DNA from: Physcomitrium patens
Lineage: Eukaryota > Streptophyta > Bryopsida > Funariales > Funariaceae
Assembly: GCF_000002425.4 (NCBI RefSeq)
Contig: NC_037262.1
Span: forward strand, 11,259,243 to 11,323,242
Direction: 5' to 3'
DNA length: 64,000 nucleotides
Within the stretch, counting starts at the first letter, position 1. The number at the start of each line of letters is the position of its first letter. Below are positions 50,000-63,041 of the stretch, piece by piece. Below the pieces are notes generated by a model. That model did no database searches and had not been told where the DNA came from. It saw only the letters and a program-made list of their open reading frames with translations. A program made the translations under genes and the position numbers.

Positions 50000-50853
50000 A
50001 TACGTTAGTATTGTGTCACGAAGCGGTAGTACACGAACTGTGCAGCCATTAAGTTATAAGCCCTCTCCGTGAGCTCTGGTGGCATTAGGGTCTCGAGGTC
50101 CCTCTCTTTCAGGACGTTTGTGTGCCTGTCTGTATTCTCTCCCTCTGCGCCCGCTCGTGTGGATGTCCGAACCAACATCAGGCTCACATACCTGGATGTG
50201 CACTGTTGCTGCAGCAGCGCTTGTGCGGAGCTTACGTGCAAGTCGACTCGCATGTGTGTCTGCTGCTTGCTTCACCTGAAACGCTCAATTGGTCCAGGCT
50301 CTATTGTCGACAGCATTCGTCTGACGGGATAGCGCATGCTTGTGGTGGCGTCGATTTGCGGCTTCCGAGTCGTGCTACTGCACCGTTCGAGAAGTTGCTT
50401 GGGTGTCCGGATGCATTTATCACATGTGGCAACGTTTCGGAGGAATCTAGTGTGCTGAGGGGGTTGGTATCCTCAGCGACAGTAACTTGAGCTATCGCAA
50501 CCGCCGCTCGAGGGATGCGCGTGCCTGAGTAACATGTTTGCAGAAGACCGCTAGATTTGGAACTGAACCGCGCAATTAAGAAACTGGAATCAGGGCTCTC
50601 ACCGTTTCGCACAGCTACGAAGCGAGTCTTGGCTGAAGAACCAGATAAATCGAGCTTACTCTGGCGCGAACTTGAAGTGGCAGACGGCGTAATTCGTCGA
50701 CACTGAAAGCAGAATCCTAACGGACTTGGAGCTCGAGTGATAGGAAAGCGCCTTTAGCTTGAGCTCTGCTAACGCAGGCTGCTGTAATTCGGGTTTGATT
50801 TAATCTGTCCAGGTCGAAGGAATACCTGGAAGTTCACTACACTTACAGTATTC
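50000..50853 (+). promoter_or_regulatory. Upstream region and probable 5' leader of the ERF gene
   Basis: Balanced, comparatively GC-rich DNA leading to the ERF start. Several short overlapping frames occur on both strands (for example plus 50122-50490), with no family resemblance. Some could act as upstream ORFs if the leader is long. No TATA box or start site could be fixed. Confidence 0.35.
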
Positions 50854-52495
50854 ATGGCGTCACATGATATGCTTGGTGGTACGCTTCTTGCGAAGCGCAA
50901 ACGGAGAGAGATCTTACCTGATAGCTGTCCGATAACGAGAGCAAGTGCCCATTGTCTTGAGTTTTCTGTTGGCTCTTTCCTGTCAGATGAGAATCCCGCA
51001 ATTCAATCACTTTTAGAAACGGACTGCAAACGGCGGTGGTCCAGTGACCAATTCGGCAGTGGAAATCTGAGCGAGCTGAACCCTAGCTCCTTTCTCGCTG
51101 GTTACGGCGAATCAGAGGCTGAAGTTTCACCAGTTCCGCATTTCTCAGAAGATTGCAGTTCATTACACGGAAGTAGTGCACTCGTGAAGGACTTGGATGG
51201 CATTGCGGCAGTTGTTGGCCAGACCGTCTTGTTCGGGAACAAGCAAACATCCGAATATAACCAACATCACTGTTCCTTTCTCTCCACATCGGCAGTGGAG
51301 GACGATTACAGCTGTTGGAATGCGTCGACCGATTTACAAGATCTCAACCAGCATGCGTCACTTGCGACTGAGATTTCAACAATTCAGGACTGGAGCTTTG
51401 ATCTGACGTCGCCAGCCGTCTCATACCCAGAGGTCTTCACTGCAGAGGGTCTAAGATCAGCTCTCGACAATTTCTGGCCTACACCTGACAATATTCTGGC
51501 CAATCCTCCTGCGGAGATCAAGTCGAAGTTTCAGCCAGACATACGCGGTTGTTTCGATGATTACAGGCATCCTGTAGTTGCTCCGACAAGGCGGGCTGTT
51601 ACTGATGTGACCAAAGTTAGTGCTGCGAAGGCTTCGGCGGCGACAATTACTGGTCGAGCTTACAGAGGTGTGAGGAAGCGGCCATGGGGTCGATGGTCTG
51701 CTGAGATTCGTGACCGCATCGGCAGATGTCGGCACTGGTTGGGAACATTTGACACTGCTGAAGATGCTGCACGGGCCTATGACAGTGGTAAGCTTTCACT
51801 GTAACTCAAAGAGCTTCTAGTATTGAAAATCGCACGTATCAATCTATATCCTTGAAACACTGTCGTCCTTTTGGGTCTAACATGTGTCCAACTTGTCATT
51901 GTCTTCTCCAGCCGCAAGAGCTCTTCGAGGTGCCAAGGCAAAAACCAACTTTGCTCCTCCACCGTGCAGTGATGAACTGAAAGGTAGGGTCGGAAATACT
52001 ACCTGCAACCAGTTGCCTAGGTCGAATTCGCAACCCACTTCTCGCGGTCCAACAGTGCGGAGAAGCAACTCTACACTGCAACGGCGATCAGATGGTAATC
52101 GTTCGACTTCTATCACGAAGATCCCGAAAGGATCCAGATCGTCCAGCGCGAAAAGTGCCACCCGTATCAGTAACGAAGCCCGGGCAACTGAATTCATGAC
52201 CCATCCTCCGAAGAAAGGCGTACCGTTGCAGAGCGCGATGTCGAGCCAACTTTCATCTCATGCAAACGTTGGCAGGGACTGCACCGGCATGAGTGCGGCG
52301 AGATCACTGGAACTTGACCTCAAGCTCGGCTTTGGATTTAGCCCAAAGTCGAGCTCCAGCCTCGAGAGCACACAGGAATCGACTGCAACCTACCAATCAC
52401 CGGAGTGTTCGTTTCCATCTGTGTCAGAGTTGTACTCGACCTCACCTTTTTCTCCAGGTTCTCCGAGTCCATTGTCGCCATTTTCTTGGCGATAA
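50854..52495 (+). CDS. AP2/ERF-domain transcription factor with EAR-like repression motif (two exons)
   Basis: Exons 50854-51787 and 51912-52495 join in phase (G plus CC gives Ala) through a 124-bp GT-AG intron, giving 505 residues. The single AP2 domain (about 270-325) reads [40 protein letters not shown] and [14 protein letters not shown]. Ala14 and Asp19 (AEIRD) place it in the ERF, not DREB, branch. [11 protein letters not shown] recalls the group VIII/LEP-PUCHI-ESR side. Residues 444-450, LELDLKL, fit the EAR pattern LxLxL, which recruits TOPLESS-type corepressors. The N-terminal 260 residues are acidic and Ser-rich; the C-terminus is Ser/Pro-rich. It probably binds GCC-box-like DNA in the nucleus as a repressor. 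The intron inside the AP2 domain is unusual for ERF genes. A relation to moss STEMIN-like ERFs is possible but unproven. Confidence 0.93.
52307..52327 (+). other. EAR-like motif coding segment of the ERF gene
   Basis: Encodes LELDLKL, matching the LxLxL type of EAR repression motif, followed by GFGF. Confidence 0.7.
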
Positions 52496-55438
52496 TCCGT
52501 CGATGCAGCGAGCACCCCATCTTCTTTTTGAGAATGTACCATACTATTGCAATAGTATCATTTAATGATGGTAGTAGACTAATTTGCTCCAGCAGCTTCT
52601 GAAGGATCTGGAGGTAGATGGATCAATAATCATTATCATTTCATTGATATTCGCGGCGTCGGCTCAAGTTACTGGGGCTTGCACCTTCAGCATATTTATA
52701 TTCACACGGTGATCGTCGGTGACAATCTCCAACATGAAGAGAATTACTCGCACCTAGTTATACTCACAACGTGTGGGTGTGTGGGCTCCAACTATTGCAG
52801 TAGACAGAGCCTTGTAATAGTCGACTGTGCACCCTTGATCAAACTCAAATGAAGTTTCAATTGTTTCATAAGTAAAGATATCGCCATCCATGTACATAAG
52901 GATGCGTAATTTAGCCCTACGTACCTCTGGCGATATGATGCCTACTTTTTCTTGACCGTAAGCTCTTGTTTGCATTCTTCGTCAATCTATTACCTAGATC
53001 TTGTGTGGTCTTCAGTAATGTCTGCATGTTTGCACGGTTAAATGATGCAGTACTTATACTTACAGAACGCTTAATCTGCACTTCCAATCTTTTGTGTACT
53101 GGAACTACTCTAGCAATCTCTCTTAACATGTGCACATCCACCGAGTCGGTGCGACTGGACACTGTTTTTCTTTGGATCTGTCACAACAGACACTAGGGCC
53201 TGAAGTAAAGACGAAGCAGTCCTCCTGCTGCACTGAGCCGGAGTCTATTCTGTGTGATTCACGACGAATGCGAGTGCAGACCTTCATCTCAAGATTTTGG
53301 TACAATCTGTACTCGGCAGACTCGTCACCCACCTTGTCCGATTGCTCTGCATGACCTCTGAAATGGAAACTCTAAAACTCAATATAGATGATACTCAAAG
53401 GTCGGGATCCATGACTAGCACGAAATAGAAGCTAGTCCGACGAGATTCTACTCGTTAAGGTTGGAGACTGATCATCAGTTCCAGTGTTACCTCCACACCT
53501 CTTTCGTATGTTTCCATGAGGTTTTGGTCACACGGCATACATATTATCAAGCTTCAGAAGCAAATACCGACTATTCTTTCCCCAAGTCATCATCTTCATG
53601 AATACAGAATGTAGCTTCATGAACTATTAAAAAGCATATGAACCAGCAGATGAATTGGGCTGCGCAACATCGCAAGAAGATAGAACTTCCTTAGTACAAA
53701 TGAGAACGTCAGTTGTAGAGATAGTTCTCATCCATCCTTTGTGGGGCCCTATTCAATGAATCGGCATAAATGTGCATTTATCGGCATCAGCAACTTCCGA
53801 CACGCAATATGAAATTCTGAGATTGCTTTATTTCAGGGTATTCTTTTTGGACACAGAATCCAGTGATTCCAACTCCAACAGTAAGCTTTTTAAGATTGCT
53901 GGAACATAACTTACGTTTTTCTCTGTTTTGTCTTGTTTTTGCTTCTTTTTTCCCACTCCGTTGTTTGTCTTCTCCATCATTGCAAGACATGTTTGAGGAT
54001 CGTTTATCACCACAAGAGATCCAACGAAGACGTGCCTGCAGCTACGAGTTAAATCGGCATTGCAGCGTTGAGAAAATCTTCTTTCTTTAGTTTTGTTTCA
54101 TTAATTCGAAGACTTGACACAAATCTTACACTATCTGTTGATATTTAGCACCTTTTTGACAAACAGGGTACCACCAAGTCCTAAGCTACCTTATTTAGCC
54201 TTCGAATCTGATTCATCCAGAATCATAAATAGCAGAAAGGATCTTCATGACGAAAACGGCGAAGTAATCGTAGTATAACGGTGTTTCCCAGCTCACATTT
54301 ATTGTTTTTCGACACGGCTTAGGCAAAATTTGTCATTCTGTTGCCACTATATTAAAATCCAGATAAACCGATTTTTCTGATATTTCTGATATTGAGGGCA
54401 AAACACTGCACATGTATCACTTGGTTGAATCTTGTGATCAAATTGAGTCACAATTTAGAATAATCAGACACGAAACCCAATGCACATAGGTCATCACAAC
54501 CACAAGCTAATCAACCACAGATCCTTCGATCTCAAATCATGAGCAACTCGGAAATCCATTCGAAAAAGTGAATATGCATCTGCGAATATTTATACCTGCA
54601 GATTTCGCAGGGCTACGTTCAATATAATAGTGCCTATACAGGAGGGCGCCATTAAATCATGAGAAATCATTCTCTCAATCCCAATGTGTTGGTTGCATCG
54701 GCCGAATCCCACCCAAAAATGTTTTTGTAGATTCCGATTGCACTCGGTTTCTGCCACGAGCTTCAATGCCACTGTGCAACTCGTATTCATACCTGGTGCG
54801 ACGCGGCAGTCGAGAGAGAGAGAGGGGGAGTGATAATCCCTGTAACCGCCTATGGAGCATGTGAACGTTTTGAATCAGTGTTGTTATTAGTCGCCACCGT
54901 CCTGGGAAGAAGCAACTATCATACTACTAAACCACGCTGTCGCAACTTATGAGCTGATTTAATCTAGCTTAGATATATCAGTGGCACAGGCTGTGGAGTT
55001 AAGGAGGTACTTAATCCTCCAGGAAAAAGGTTGGTTCCGGTCTCTTCCAGAGAGGCCCCCGTTTGTTTCCAATCTGAAAAAGAAGCTGAGTAGGGGGATG
55101 TGTCCAGACATCCATCCCCAGGCTTCCGTGCTTTTTTCCATGGATCCAACAAACACTCTTCACAGCCTTTGCAATTGTGCAGTATAGTCTCTCAGGTGGG
55201 TGGCAGGATGGTTTGGACTTAAGTGTTAGATTCTGGAGCCTTTCTGTGAATCAACACGGATCTCCAATTAGCAAAAACTGCGAGATTGATTAGGATTAAC
55301 ATCATCAATGCAAGAGTACTGTAAGCGTCGGTATAATTGTCACATGGTTGTCGTGGCAAAAGCTGTAGGTGAGGAGTGTATAGATGAGATCTCATCATGA
55401 TTCTGGGATTAATAGAAGACAATGCACAAAATTGGGTG
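52496..55438. other. ERF 3' flank and balanced-composition spacer
   Basis: Continues with composition like the ERF gene. Open frames up to 81 codons on both strands overlap each other (52754-53354, 53787-54090, 54959-55187), and none resembles a known protein. The first part is probably the ERF 3' UTR. I see no second gene that I can support. Confidence 0.45.
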
Positions 55439-55462
55439 TTTTTTTTTTTTTTTTTTTTTTTT
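55439..55462. repeat. Poly(T) tract
   Basis: 24 consecutive T, then AAAAAA. Confidence 0.9.
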
Positions 55463-55509
55463 AAAAAATTCTGTTTGAATTCGTGTTACGGTGAGTGTTG
55501 ACGAACATT

Positions 55510-55512
<3 letters not shown>

Positions 55513-55541
<29 letters not shown>
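55513..55541. repeat. (TA)n microsatellite
   Basis: About 29 bp of TA. Confidence 0.9.
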
Positions 55542-55545
<4 letters not shown>

Positions 55546-57480
55546 TTGAAGTGATTGCTGAACATTTCATTTGCTTCAATAGGAATGAAAGATTGGGCAG
55601 TGGACAGTGTCTATACATACAGATATACATGTTTATTTATCCAATTATTTTTATTTTTATTTTTCCTCCTCATTAGTTAGAAGTTATGTGCTGTTGGATT
55701 TCACTGTTTGAGGAGTTGAGCCTCTCAAAAGGAAGTCTAGTGGGTGACAGTTCTGTAAGGGCTGTGCTAACCTACCCTGAGGATAAGCTTTTTCTTGTTT
55801 ACTTTATTGATTCCTGTAATCACCCACTTACATTTGAGCATTATTATTGTAATTGTTATCAACAACGATTAGCTGTTAGATACCATATATACCACTCCAA
55901 ATTGTATATATATATATATATATATATATACAAATAAATAAATGTAATGGCTCTCTCAAGTGCTCATGCCTGACTACTGTAAAGAGGATTTAGTATTAGG
56001 GCACAAGGCAGGATGTAAACATAAATCCAATGCCAGGGGTAAACACTGTATATGTCAAAATAATATTTGTATTGTTCACCTAATTGGTGAAAAAATATAA
56101 TATAATTGACATGTAGAACTACACATGGTAATTGCTTTTACCCAGCTTCATGCTAATGAATATGAAGGCTGATATAATGACAACTTACACCACTAGAAGA
56201 ATGAGCCATGGCCCACAGCCTGCCCTTGATGTTTCCCAGATCTATGTTCAATCTCAAATTTCAAATTTGAAGCAAAACAACTACAAAACATACATGTACA
56301 CATCAAATAAATAAAACAAAAATGCTCAACCTTACTCAATTGAGATGAAGTGGAAGTAGCCCTATTTATAAACCTCAAATGGGGTCCTCAATTGACACAA
56401 AAGCAGTCTGCATTGATCTCAAACTACCACAAATCAACAAATTGGTACAGTAAAATTAGTGGTGTAAAGCCCAACTATAAAACTCCTAAGTTGCCTGCTG
56501 CTAACACAGAAACAACTCTCTAATTTTCCAAGTTTTATTTATTTATTTATTATTATTATTATTTTAAACAAACTGCAGTCTGTAAAGCAGCAATAAGATG
56601 AATCACACTCTGTTCAACATTGAAACTTCAATTTCCACTTGATTTGCTCTGGTTACTGCTCTAATAAACATGGTTGGCAGATATCTATGTAGCATCTAAA
56701 CCAGGAACTTGCTGAACCAAGACAAACCAAGCTGCAACCAAAGCATAGAACTGGAATAGCAGATGTCCTTTGCCAAAGCTCCACAGCCTTGTTTCTTCTC
56801 TCTTGTTGTGGCTGTGGCCAGGGTGTGGATTAATCTAAGCAGCAATCTGGGTAGCAATGGATGTTGAGAGCAGTGGCATCTGGGGAGCATGCAAAGACAC
56901 ATGTGCTGCTTGGATTTGGTGGTGGTGGTCCCTGAGCATGGAAACTGTCACACTGGGAGAACACACAGTCAGGATCATATAATCACACATGTACATATAC
57001 ACACACCAGCACTGGAGGAGGAGGAGGCCACTGTGTTTATTTACTCTCTGCTGCCTACAATGCCATAAAAAGGGTGTCCCCATTAAAAGGGTGGCTCTGC
57101 ATCTGGTGGATGTGGTGGCTTTCTCTTGTTGACGTCTCACTTGCAGCACCAATTGGCCACTCTCTGTTGATGTTGTAGCCTGGTCCTCTTGCAGTGGCCA
57201 CAGTGAAATCATAAGCCTTCTGCAGCCTTCTGGGCTATCAAGGAAGGGTCTGTGAGCACCATCTCATGGTGTCTGTCTCTGTGTGTGTATGTGTCTGTGA
57301 GTGTGTGTATGTTGCTTGCCTTTTTAGTATTGGTGGTATGTGTCTCTTGGTGTTGTCACAAACCTTGGTAGTGAGTGATGTGTGGAGTTATTTTGTGGGT
57401 TACCATGCTTCATGATCCTTGAAGAGATGATTCTGGGTGTCAATTCAAAAGGTGAAAACAATAAAATGAAATTCTGCTTT
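55542..57480. other. Spacer with microsatellites and an unrecognised minus-strand ORF
   Basis: Contains (TA)n at 55905-55930 and (TTAT)/(TATT)-type repeats near 56538-56563. A 125-codon minus-strand frame (57212-56835) is rich in Gln, Thr and His. A TG/TGTC-rich stretch lies at 57270-57312. The ORF matches no family I know and lies in repeat-like sequence. Confidence 0.4.
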
Positions 57481-60400
57481 CATGTTTGCAATCTTTACAG
57501 ATACAATCTGATTAGTAATTCAAAAATATTAAAATAAATTCACAAAAAATTAGTAAAAAGTAGGACATTCTAAAACTGTGGAAGCAATTGTAAGTTGTAT
57601 GTTTTGATATTAAGAGAAATTTACAGTTGATACTATTATATGAAAGGTAATCAACAAATAGAAGTAAGGATTTAAAATAGCTGAGTGCAAGGTGTTAGGA
57701 CAGTTGTAATAAAATTTTGAAAATTTTGAAATTAATAAAGTTTCACCATGAATATATATATATATATATACACGGAATCATAAATTTATGATTCCGTGTA
57801 CATAGTTAGTATGTACTCAAGTCTAATCACCAACAGGCACCTTGTTTAGACATGTTAGTAGAAAACCAAATATTATAATAGATAATAGTAGTTAAGAACA
57901 TTAAATTATCAAGTTTTTAGACAATAAGTATTTTCAGAGCATATTTTTTTAATAGTATTAAAATAGATTATTAAAATATTTTTCACAAATTTTTTTTAAA
58001 AATAGAGATAAAAATAGATTATTTTGGATTTTTAAATTATAATAAAAGAATGTATAATTTTTATCTTAACATGATTTGAATCTTTTATCCTTTATTTTTT
58101 CAAAAGATATTTTTATATTTCAATGTAATTTATTCAAAGATGAAACAAAAATTAAAATATAATATCTAAAAAATATATAGAAGTAGGAATATTATTATAT
58201 TGTTTTTAAGATTAAAATATATTTTTTAATTACTAAGCAACAATTAGGCAATGATGTATTATAGTCTTAGAAAAACATAGCATCTCTGTTTAGCTTTAAG
58301 TCCAAGTACAACATATATGAATTAAAATGATCAGTTTAACTTTTATTTTAGAGTTTAAAAAAACTAAAACAATAACTATAATTTTGATATTAAAATAGAC
58401 TTTTGAATTTCTTATACAAGATAATTCTTTTAAAAAATTTATAGAATTAGATTTAAATTTCTCAAAAAATATTTTGAATAATAATTTATAAATAAATTAT
58501 CAAAAAAAAATCAGAATAGATATTAATGTATATAGAAACATGTCTCTTGGATAAAAGTTGCCAAAATTTGTAATTTTTAAAAATAGATAAAATAAAATCA
58601 AGTAAAAAATCATAAAACTTATAACATCAAATACCAAAAAGTACATCTAGATAGCAATAGTTGATGTTATATTAACTAAGAATAAAATTATGCACAAAAA
58701 ATTAAATTGATTTTTAATTTTAATCTAACTAAATTTTAAACTATAAGTTATATACATTATAAAATTAAAGAATCTATTTATTCAATTTTATTAGTAATAA
58801 ATATACATCTATGCTATTTAAATAAGTAGAAGTAAGAAAAAAGTTAGTAGACACAAGTAATAATATATCTTATAATAATATCTCATAGTGAAACATTTTA
58901 GAAGCTATGTTGCAATTAGTGCTACAAATATATTATACATCAGTAAAAACTTCCTTTAAAATTTATATAAATTAAAATATTAAAATGAAAGCATCCCACA
59001 ACTTAAATACTTCTTATAGAAGCCTTGTAGTTAATTAGAAGTTTTTACATAGCTTTCTAGATAGCCAACATACATAGAGACAAAATTAGATATATCTTTA
59101 GTCTTTTAAATAGTTTTCTTATACTATGGTTGTAAATTTAGATTTCTAATCTTAATATGTATAGAATTATTATTATTTTTAAAATATTTTAAATATTCGA
59201 TTATAAATATTTAATTATTTTTCAAGGCTATATCTAATTATATGATATAAAATTGAATAAGATTAATTATTTCAATATTAAAATTTAATACTGTATTTTG
59301 ATAAGATATAAATTAATTGATTTTCTTACAAAAATTAAAACACCTTATAATTTTCACATGTTTTTTAGTTTTTAATTTACCCCTTCTTGATTTTATATTG
59401 ATTTGTAATGTATCAAATTTTCTATAATTATAAATAAATTATAATTATTTTTGGATTTAATTCATGTTAAATATCAATTCTTTTAGTTTTTTGTATTATT
59501 TTATTTTTTTAACCCAATAAAGAATGCAATATTTTAAATCAGTTATTTAGAAAATATTTATTATGTACCATAAAGTATCATCAAAACAACTTCAGAACTT
59601 TGTTGTCACTTACTAGGTAGTTTTATTATAACATGTTGTATTTTCTGTTTGACATGTACAATTTACTAATAATCATAGCTACCATCTTTTTTTTATGTAT
59701 TTTTTGAATCTTAAATTTTTTATTATTTTTTTAAAAAAATCATGATATGCAGGAATTAAATCCAAACTAGTATTGAAAATATGTAATATTATTTAAAATG
59801 TCTATATTGTAAATTGTAATTTTTCTTTTCTTTTTTAAATTTGATTGAATCAAAAAAGTATTCAATATCTTTATGAAATAAGATTTGATTTGATTTTTAT
59901 TTTTCTTTATCATTATCAATATAAATACTCTTCTTATTTATTTATTTTTACTTATATGCTTTATAAAATGAAAACATCATTCTAAAATTTTTTTGTAAAT
60001 ATAAAATAGAGTATTCAAATCAAATTCCAGTATTAACATAGAATCAGTACAAGTTTTATTCATTTTTAGAATGATTTAGACAGATGTGATAAGTTATTTT
60101 TAAAATTTTAAAAGTAGACTTTTAAATCTCATTTTTCCATGTGTGACTGCATGAGGAACTCTTGACCAAAGTCTCATGGATGATTCAGATGAGTCCAAAA
60201 TGGCCTACTGTTGATGTTGTGGAAGGATTTTATCCTTGCCAGTAAAAATGTTTTTGTTAAACTGAAAAAAAAGTCTAGGATCATTAACTATGATTCAAAT
60301 AATTTTTTTGATAATCAATCTTCGATCTTCAACTAATAAAATAGAATGGTTTATTCGCTGATGTTTACAATATTATTGACAATCGGTAGTTATATTCATA

Positions 60401-60874
60401 AATTTTATTTGTCAAGTAAATGCACAAATAAATAAATAAAATAAATCATCTTATGATTAAACTAAAAGGTAATCATAAAATTAAATCTAATGTAAATATG
60501 AATTAATCATTCTAATGTCAAAAGGTTAAATTAGATTTTTACCTTTATAATGATATGATGAGCCATCAGAATACAGATTAGAGTTTTAAATGCAGGCATT
60601 TTTACAATACATATGATACTTGATACTTGTCAATTCTTGTGTAGATGTAAAGTTGTATTCAATAAATAAATAAATAAATCAGTAATTCAGAAAGAGTAAA
60701 AGTAAAATATTGTGGTATAGTTATATTGGTGTATGTTCTCACATTTCAAAAAACTGTTCTAATTATCATAAAAATCAACCGCAACTCCATCTTGTCAGAG
60801 AAAGAAGAAAAATAAAATTAAATAAAATTGCAAGAAATACACTCAATTTTCAGTTGAAAATTTTGTTTTAGGCG
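57481..60874. other. AT-rich spacer
   Basis: Very AT-rich DNA like 33525-36800, with no open frame worth reporting and no recognisable element domains. Holds a (TA)n run at 57752-57770 and the palindrome at 57769-57800. Around 60130-60240 composition is briefly more balanced. Confidence 0.6.
57769..57800. repeat. Perfect 32-bp palindrome
   Basis: TACACGGAATCATAAA followed directly by its reverse complement, with no loop, next to a (TA)n run. Confidence 0.92.
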
Positions 60875-60897
60875 TATATATATATATATATATATAT
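60875..60897. repeat. (TA)n microsatellite
   Basis: About 23 bp of TA. Confidence 0.9.
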
Positions 60898-60994
60898 TCA
60901 TTTCATTAAAAACACATCAACGACACTATTCTAAATAAACTCAAACATCAAGTAGTTTGTTTGTAGAATCACATCACTGCATTTTGATTGAAAA

Positions 60995-62123
60995 TCAACA
61001 AGAGATGAAAACTAGTGTTCTCTTCAGTTTTCTCTTATAATTATACATCGAAGGAAATGTAAGTGATTCGAAGGGTGTTCCCTGATAACATTCGAAAGAG
61101 CTAATTCTTCGAGGAACTGTGAATTGTAGTGACTTATGATTCCTGCACAAACGTGGTTTATTCAACTTTGTTTTGCCGATGTTGGAGTCAAGTGAAGAGA
61201 TTTGAACATATGACAATATGCAGGGAAGTGGGGAAAGCAATTATGCGATTTCTGCGGAGCTTCGTTGGATTGAGTTTCAGAAACTTCCTCTCTTAAAATC
61301 TAGGCTCAAGTTTTTCAGAAGTGGGATTTTCGTGGCGGGTAGAGTTACAAGAGAGAGCTTCTCGTCAGTTTTTCTTTGGAATGTGCTAATGAGGTAGACA
61401 TTATACTAATGGTGGGATGAGCACTAAGTGAGACTAAGGGTGGATGTGTACATTAGTTTCGAAACCAACGGTTCCAATTGACAAGAGAACCATGCGTTGA
61501 TGCTTATCGACTCTGGAAACGATTCAGTCGCATCTCTCAAGGTTCCAGGAGGTTTTCTGAACATCAATTGAAGTAGTTCCACTTTGGAAGTTCAAGTCCG
61601 TCACGAGGTTGCAACTCCAGTGGTGTGATTATGGCATCAATCGAAGTTTCTTACTGACTTGTGAATTGCAGTATGAGGGTACCGTTGTCAACGTGGAATA
61701 CGATTAAAGAGTCATGGACCAGGGAGGTGAAAGGTTTCAGAAAATTATTTAAGAGTTATACTCTATCTTAATCCTAAATATTGCCAGATCAATGTGACTA
61801 TTTCGTAATGAGTTGATTGGTTTTAAAATTATATCGACCAAGTCCTAATTCCTTGTAGACATTCAACCTTACCTGCTTGAAAATTTCTCTCAAAGGTTGT
61901 GGAGAATTGAGCTAGCGGGGCCGCAGAAGTAGCTTACTGAAACTCATTCCTCCCGATGGTTGTATTCCTGTCTGTCGAAGAGGGTCATGAGTAAAAGGAA
62001 GGTCCCGAACGAGGAATACTTCCCTTTCTACTTCTAATTACTCGCTGAAATCCTTACCTTGTTAAAAGTATAAGAAACATGGCATTAGCAACGTCGACAA
62101 TGAGACTGTCCATGTGTCGATGT
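60995..62123. other. Gene-like island, unrecognised
   Basis: Composition turns balanced at about 61000. An 81-codon minus-strand frame (61240-60995) is present, and the rest holds no long frame. It could be the 3' part of a minus-strand gene whose exon is at 62390-62124, or untranslated sequence. Confidence 0.3.
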
Positions 62124-62390
62124 TTATTCAGACTCAAGAAATATAATCACCACTTCTGCATACCCTGCGATTGGGTTGAAAGCACCAACAGTCTCCAAGT
62201 AGAAGCACCATTGTCCTTGTTTCGAAGCCACAAATCCCTTTGCTAAATTCTGCCGGATCAAAGTCTCCATGGCGGTCAACTCGAGCATCGAACGAAAGCT
62301 CTCGTCTCTGATGTTGTCCGCCACGCCTACCAATGCCAAAAGGGCAATCCACACTCTACCGCAGAATTGTGTTTTCAAGGCAACACGCAT
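62124..62390 (-). CDS. Hypothetical 88-codon ORF or exon
   Basis: The frame starts MRVALKTQFCGRVWIALLAL and continues VGVADNIRDESFRSMLELTA and METLIRQNLAKGFVASKQ, ending FLESE and a stop. The residue pattern (alternating hydrophobic and charged, helical) looks more protein-like than the other orphan ORFs. It lies in a balanced-composition island, followed upstream on its own strand by a GC-richer region (62400-63240) that could be its promoter. No family was recognised, and overlapping frames on the same strand are open too. Confidence 0.35.
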   Translation of the reverse strand: MRVALKTQFCGRVWIALLALVGVADNIRDESFRSMLELTAMETLIRQNLAKGFVASKQGQWCFYLETVGAFNPIAGYAEVVIIFLESE

Positions 62391-62938
62391 TCATACGACA
62401 AGACTCTTTCTTGCGATCTTATGGTTTTAAACAGCAATTTCTCCCACGATAACCCATCTATCATCCACACCACCGCATGTCCTTCCTCCCCATGCAGTAG
62501 TGACGAGAAACTCGAAGCTTGACGTTGTCTTCTCCAGACTGAAACTTTTTCTCATACAAACCTCGAAAACATTAAATCGGAACTTGCACAAGTCTCAGAG
62601 CTAGCCACAACATCCAGACGTGGACAGATGGCTGGTAAGATACATTCAAAAGCCCCTGATCTCACCACCCAGACACTGAGAACCCTTCCCCCCTGGCCAA
62701 ACAGAAAGCGAAACTAGAGCATCCAGCCACCGGAATTGCCTTTCATCGACAGGAATACACAACACACTCAATCAATCAGAGACACCACCACCAGTCACGA
62801 ATGATCCGAGCAGGATTAGGCCAACTTGCGACCGGCTGATGAGACCGACCCACCTGAACAAGTTGCCTTGGCATGATCCGTAGTTGATCTAGAAACGCAA
62901 CCTGACTCATCCCGGCTCAAGTCGGTCGTGTGTGCGTA

Positions 62939-63041
62939 GTTTGTTTTGTTTTGTTTTTGGTTTTGGTTTTTAGTGTGTTTTTAGTGTTTTTTGTGTTTTT
63001 TTTCTTTTTTCTTTTTTCTTTTTTTTTTCTTTTTTCTTTTC
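62939..63041. repeat. T-rich TTTTG/TTTTC tract
   Basis: About 100 bp of T runs spaced by G then C. Frames across it give artefactual Phe-rich or Lys-rich peptides. Confidence 0.85.

Noticed and set aside
50005..50612. Overlapping ORFs on both strands upstream of the ERF start
   Set aside because: Mutually overlapping, no family resemblance; they are expected in GC-richer leader DNA.
50854..51804. Single-exon 316-codon ERF protein ending GKLSL
   Set aside because: That end is intron sequence. Splicing at 51787/51912 restores a full AP2 domain in phase.
51660..51990. DREB/CBF assignment
   Set aside because: Positions 14 and 19 of the AP2 domain are Ala and Asp, the ERF pattern, not Val and Glu.
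56835..57212. 125-codon minus-strand ORF as a real protein
   Set aside because: Low-complexity Gln/Thr/His-rich frame over TG- and GGT-rich repeats, with no domain.
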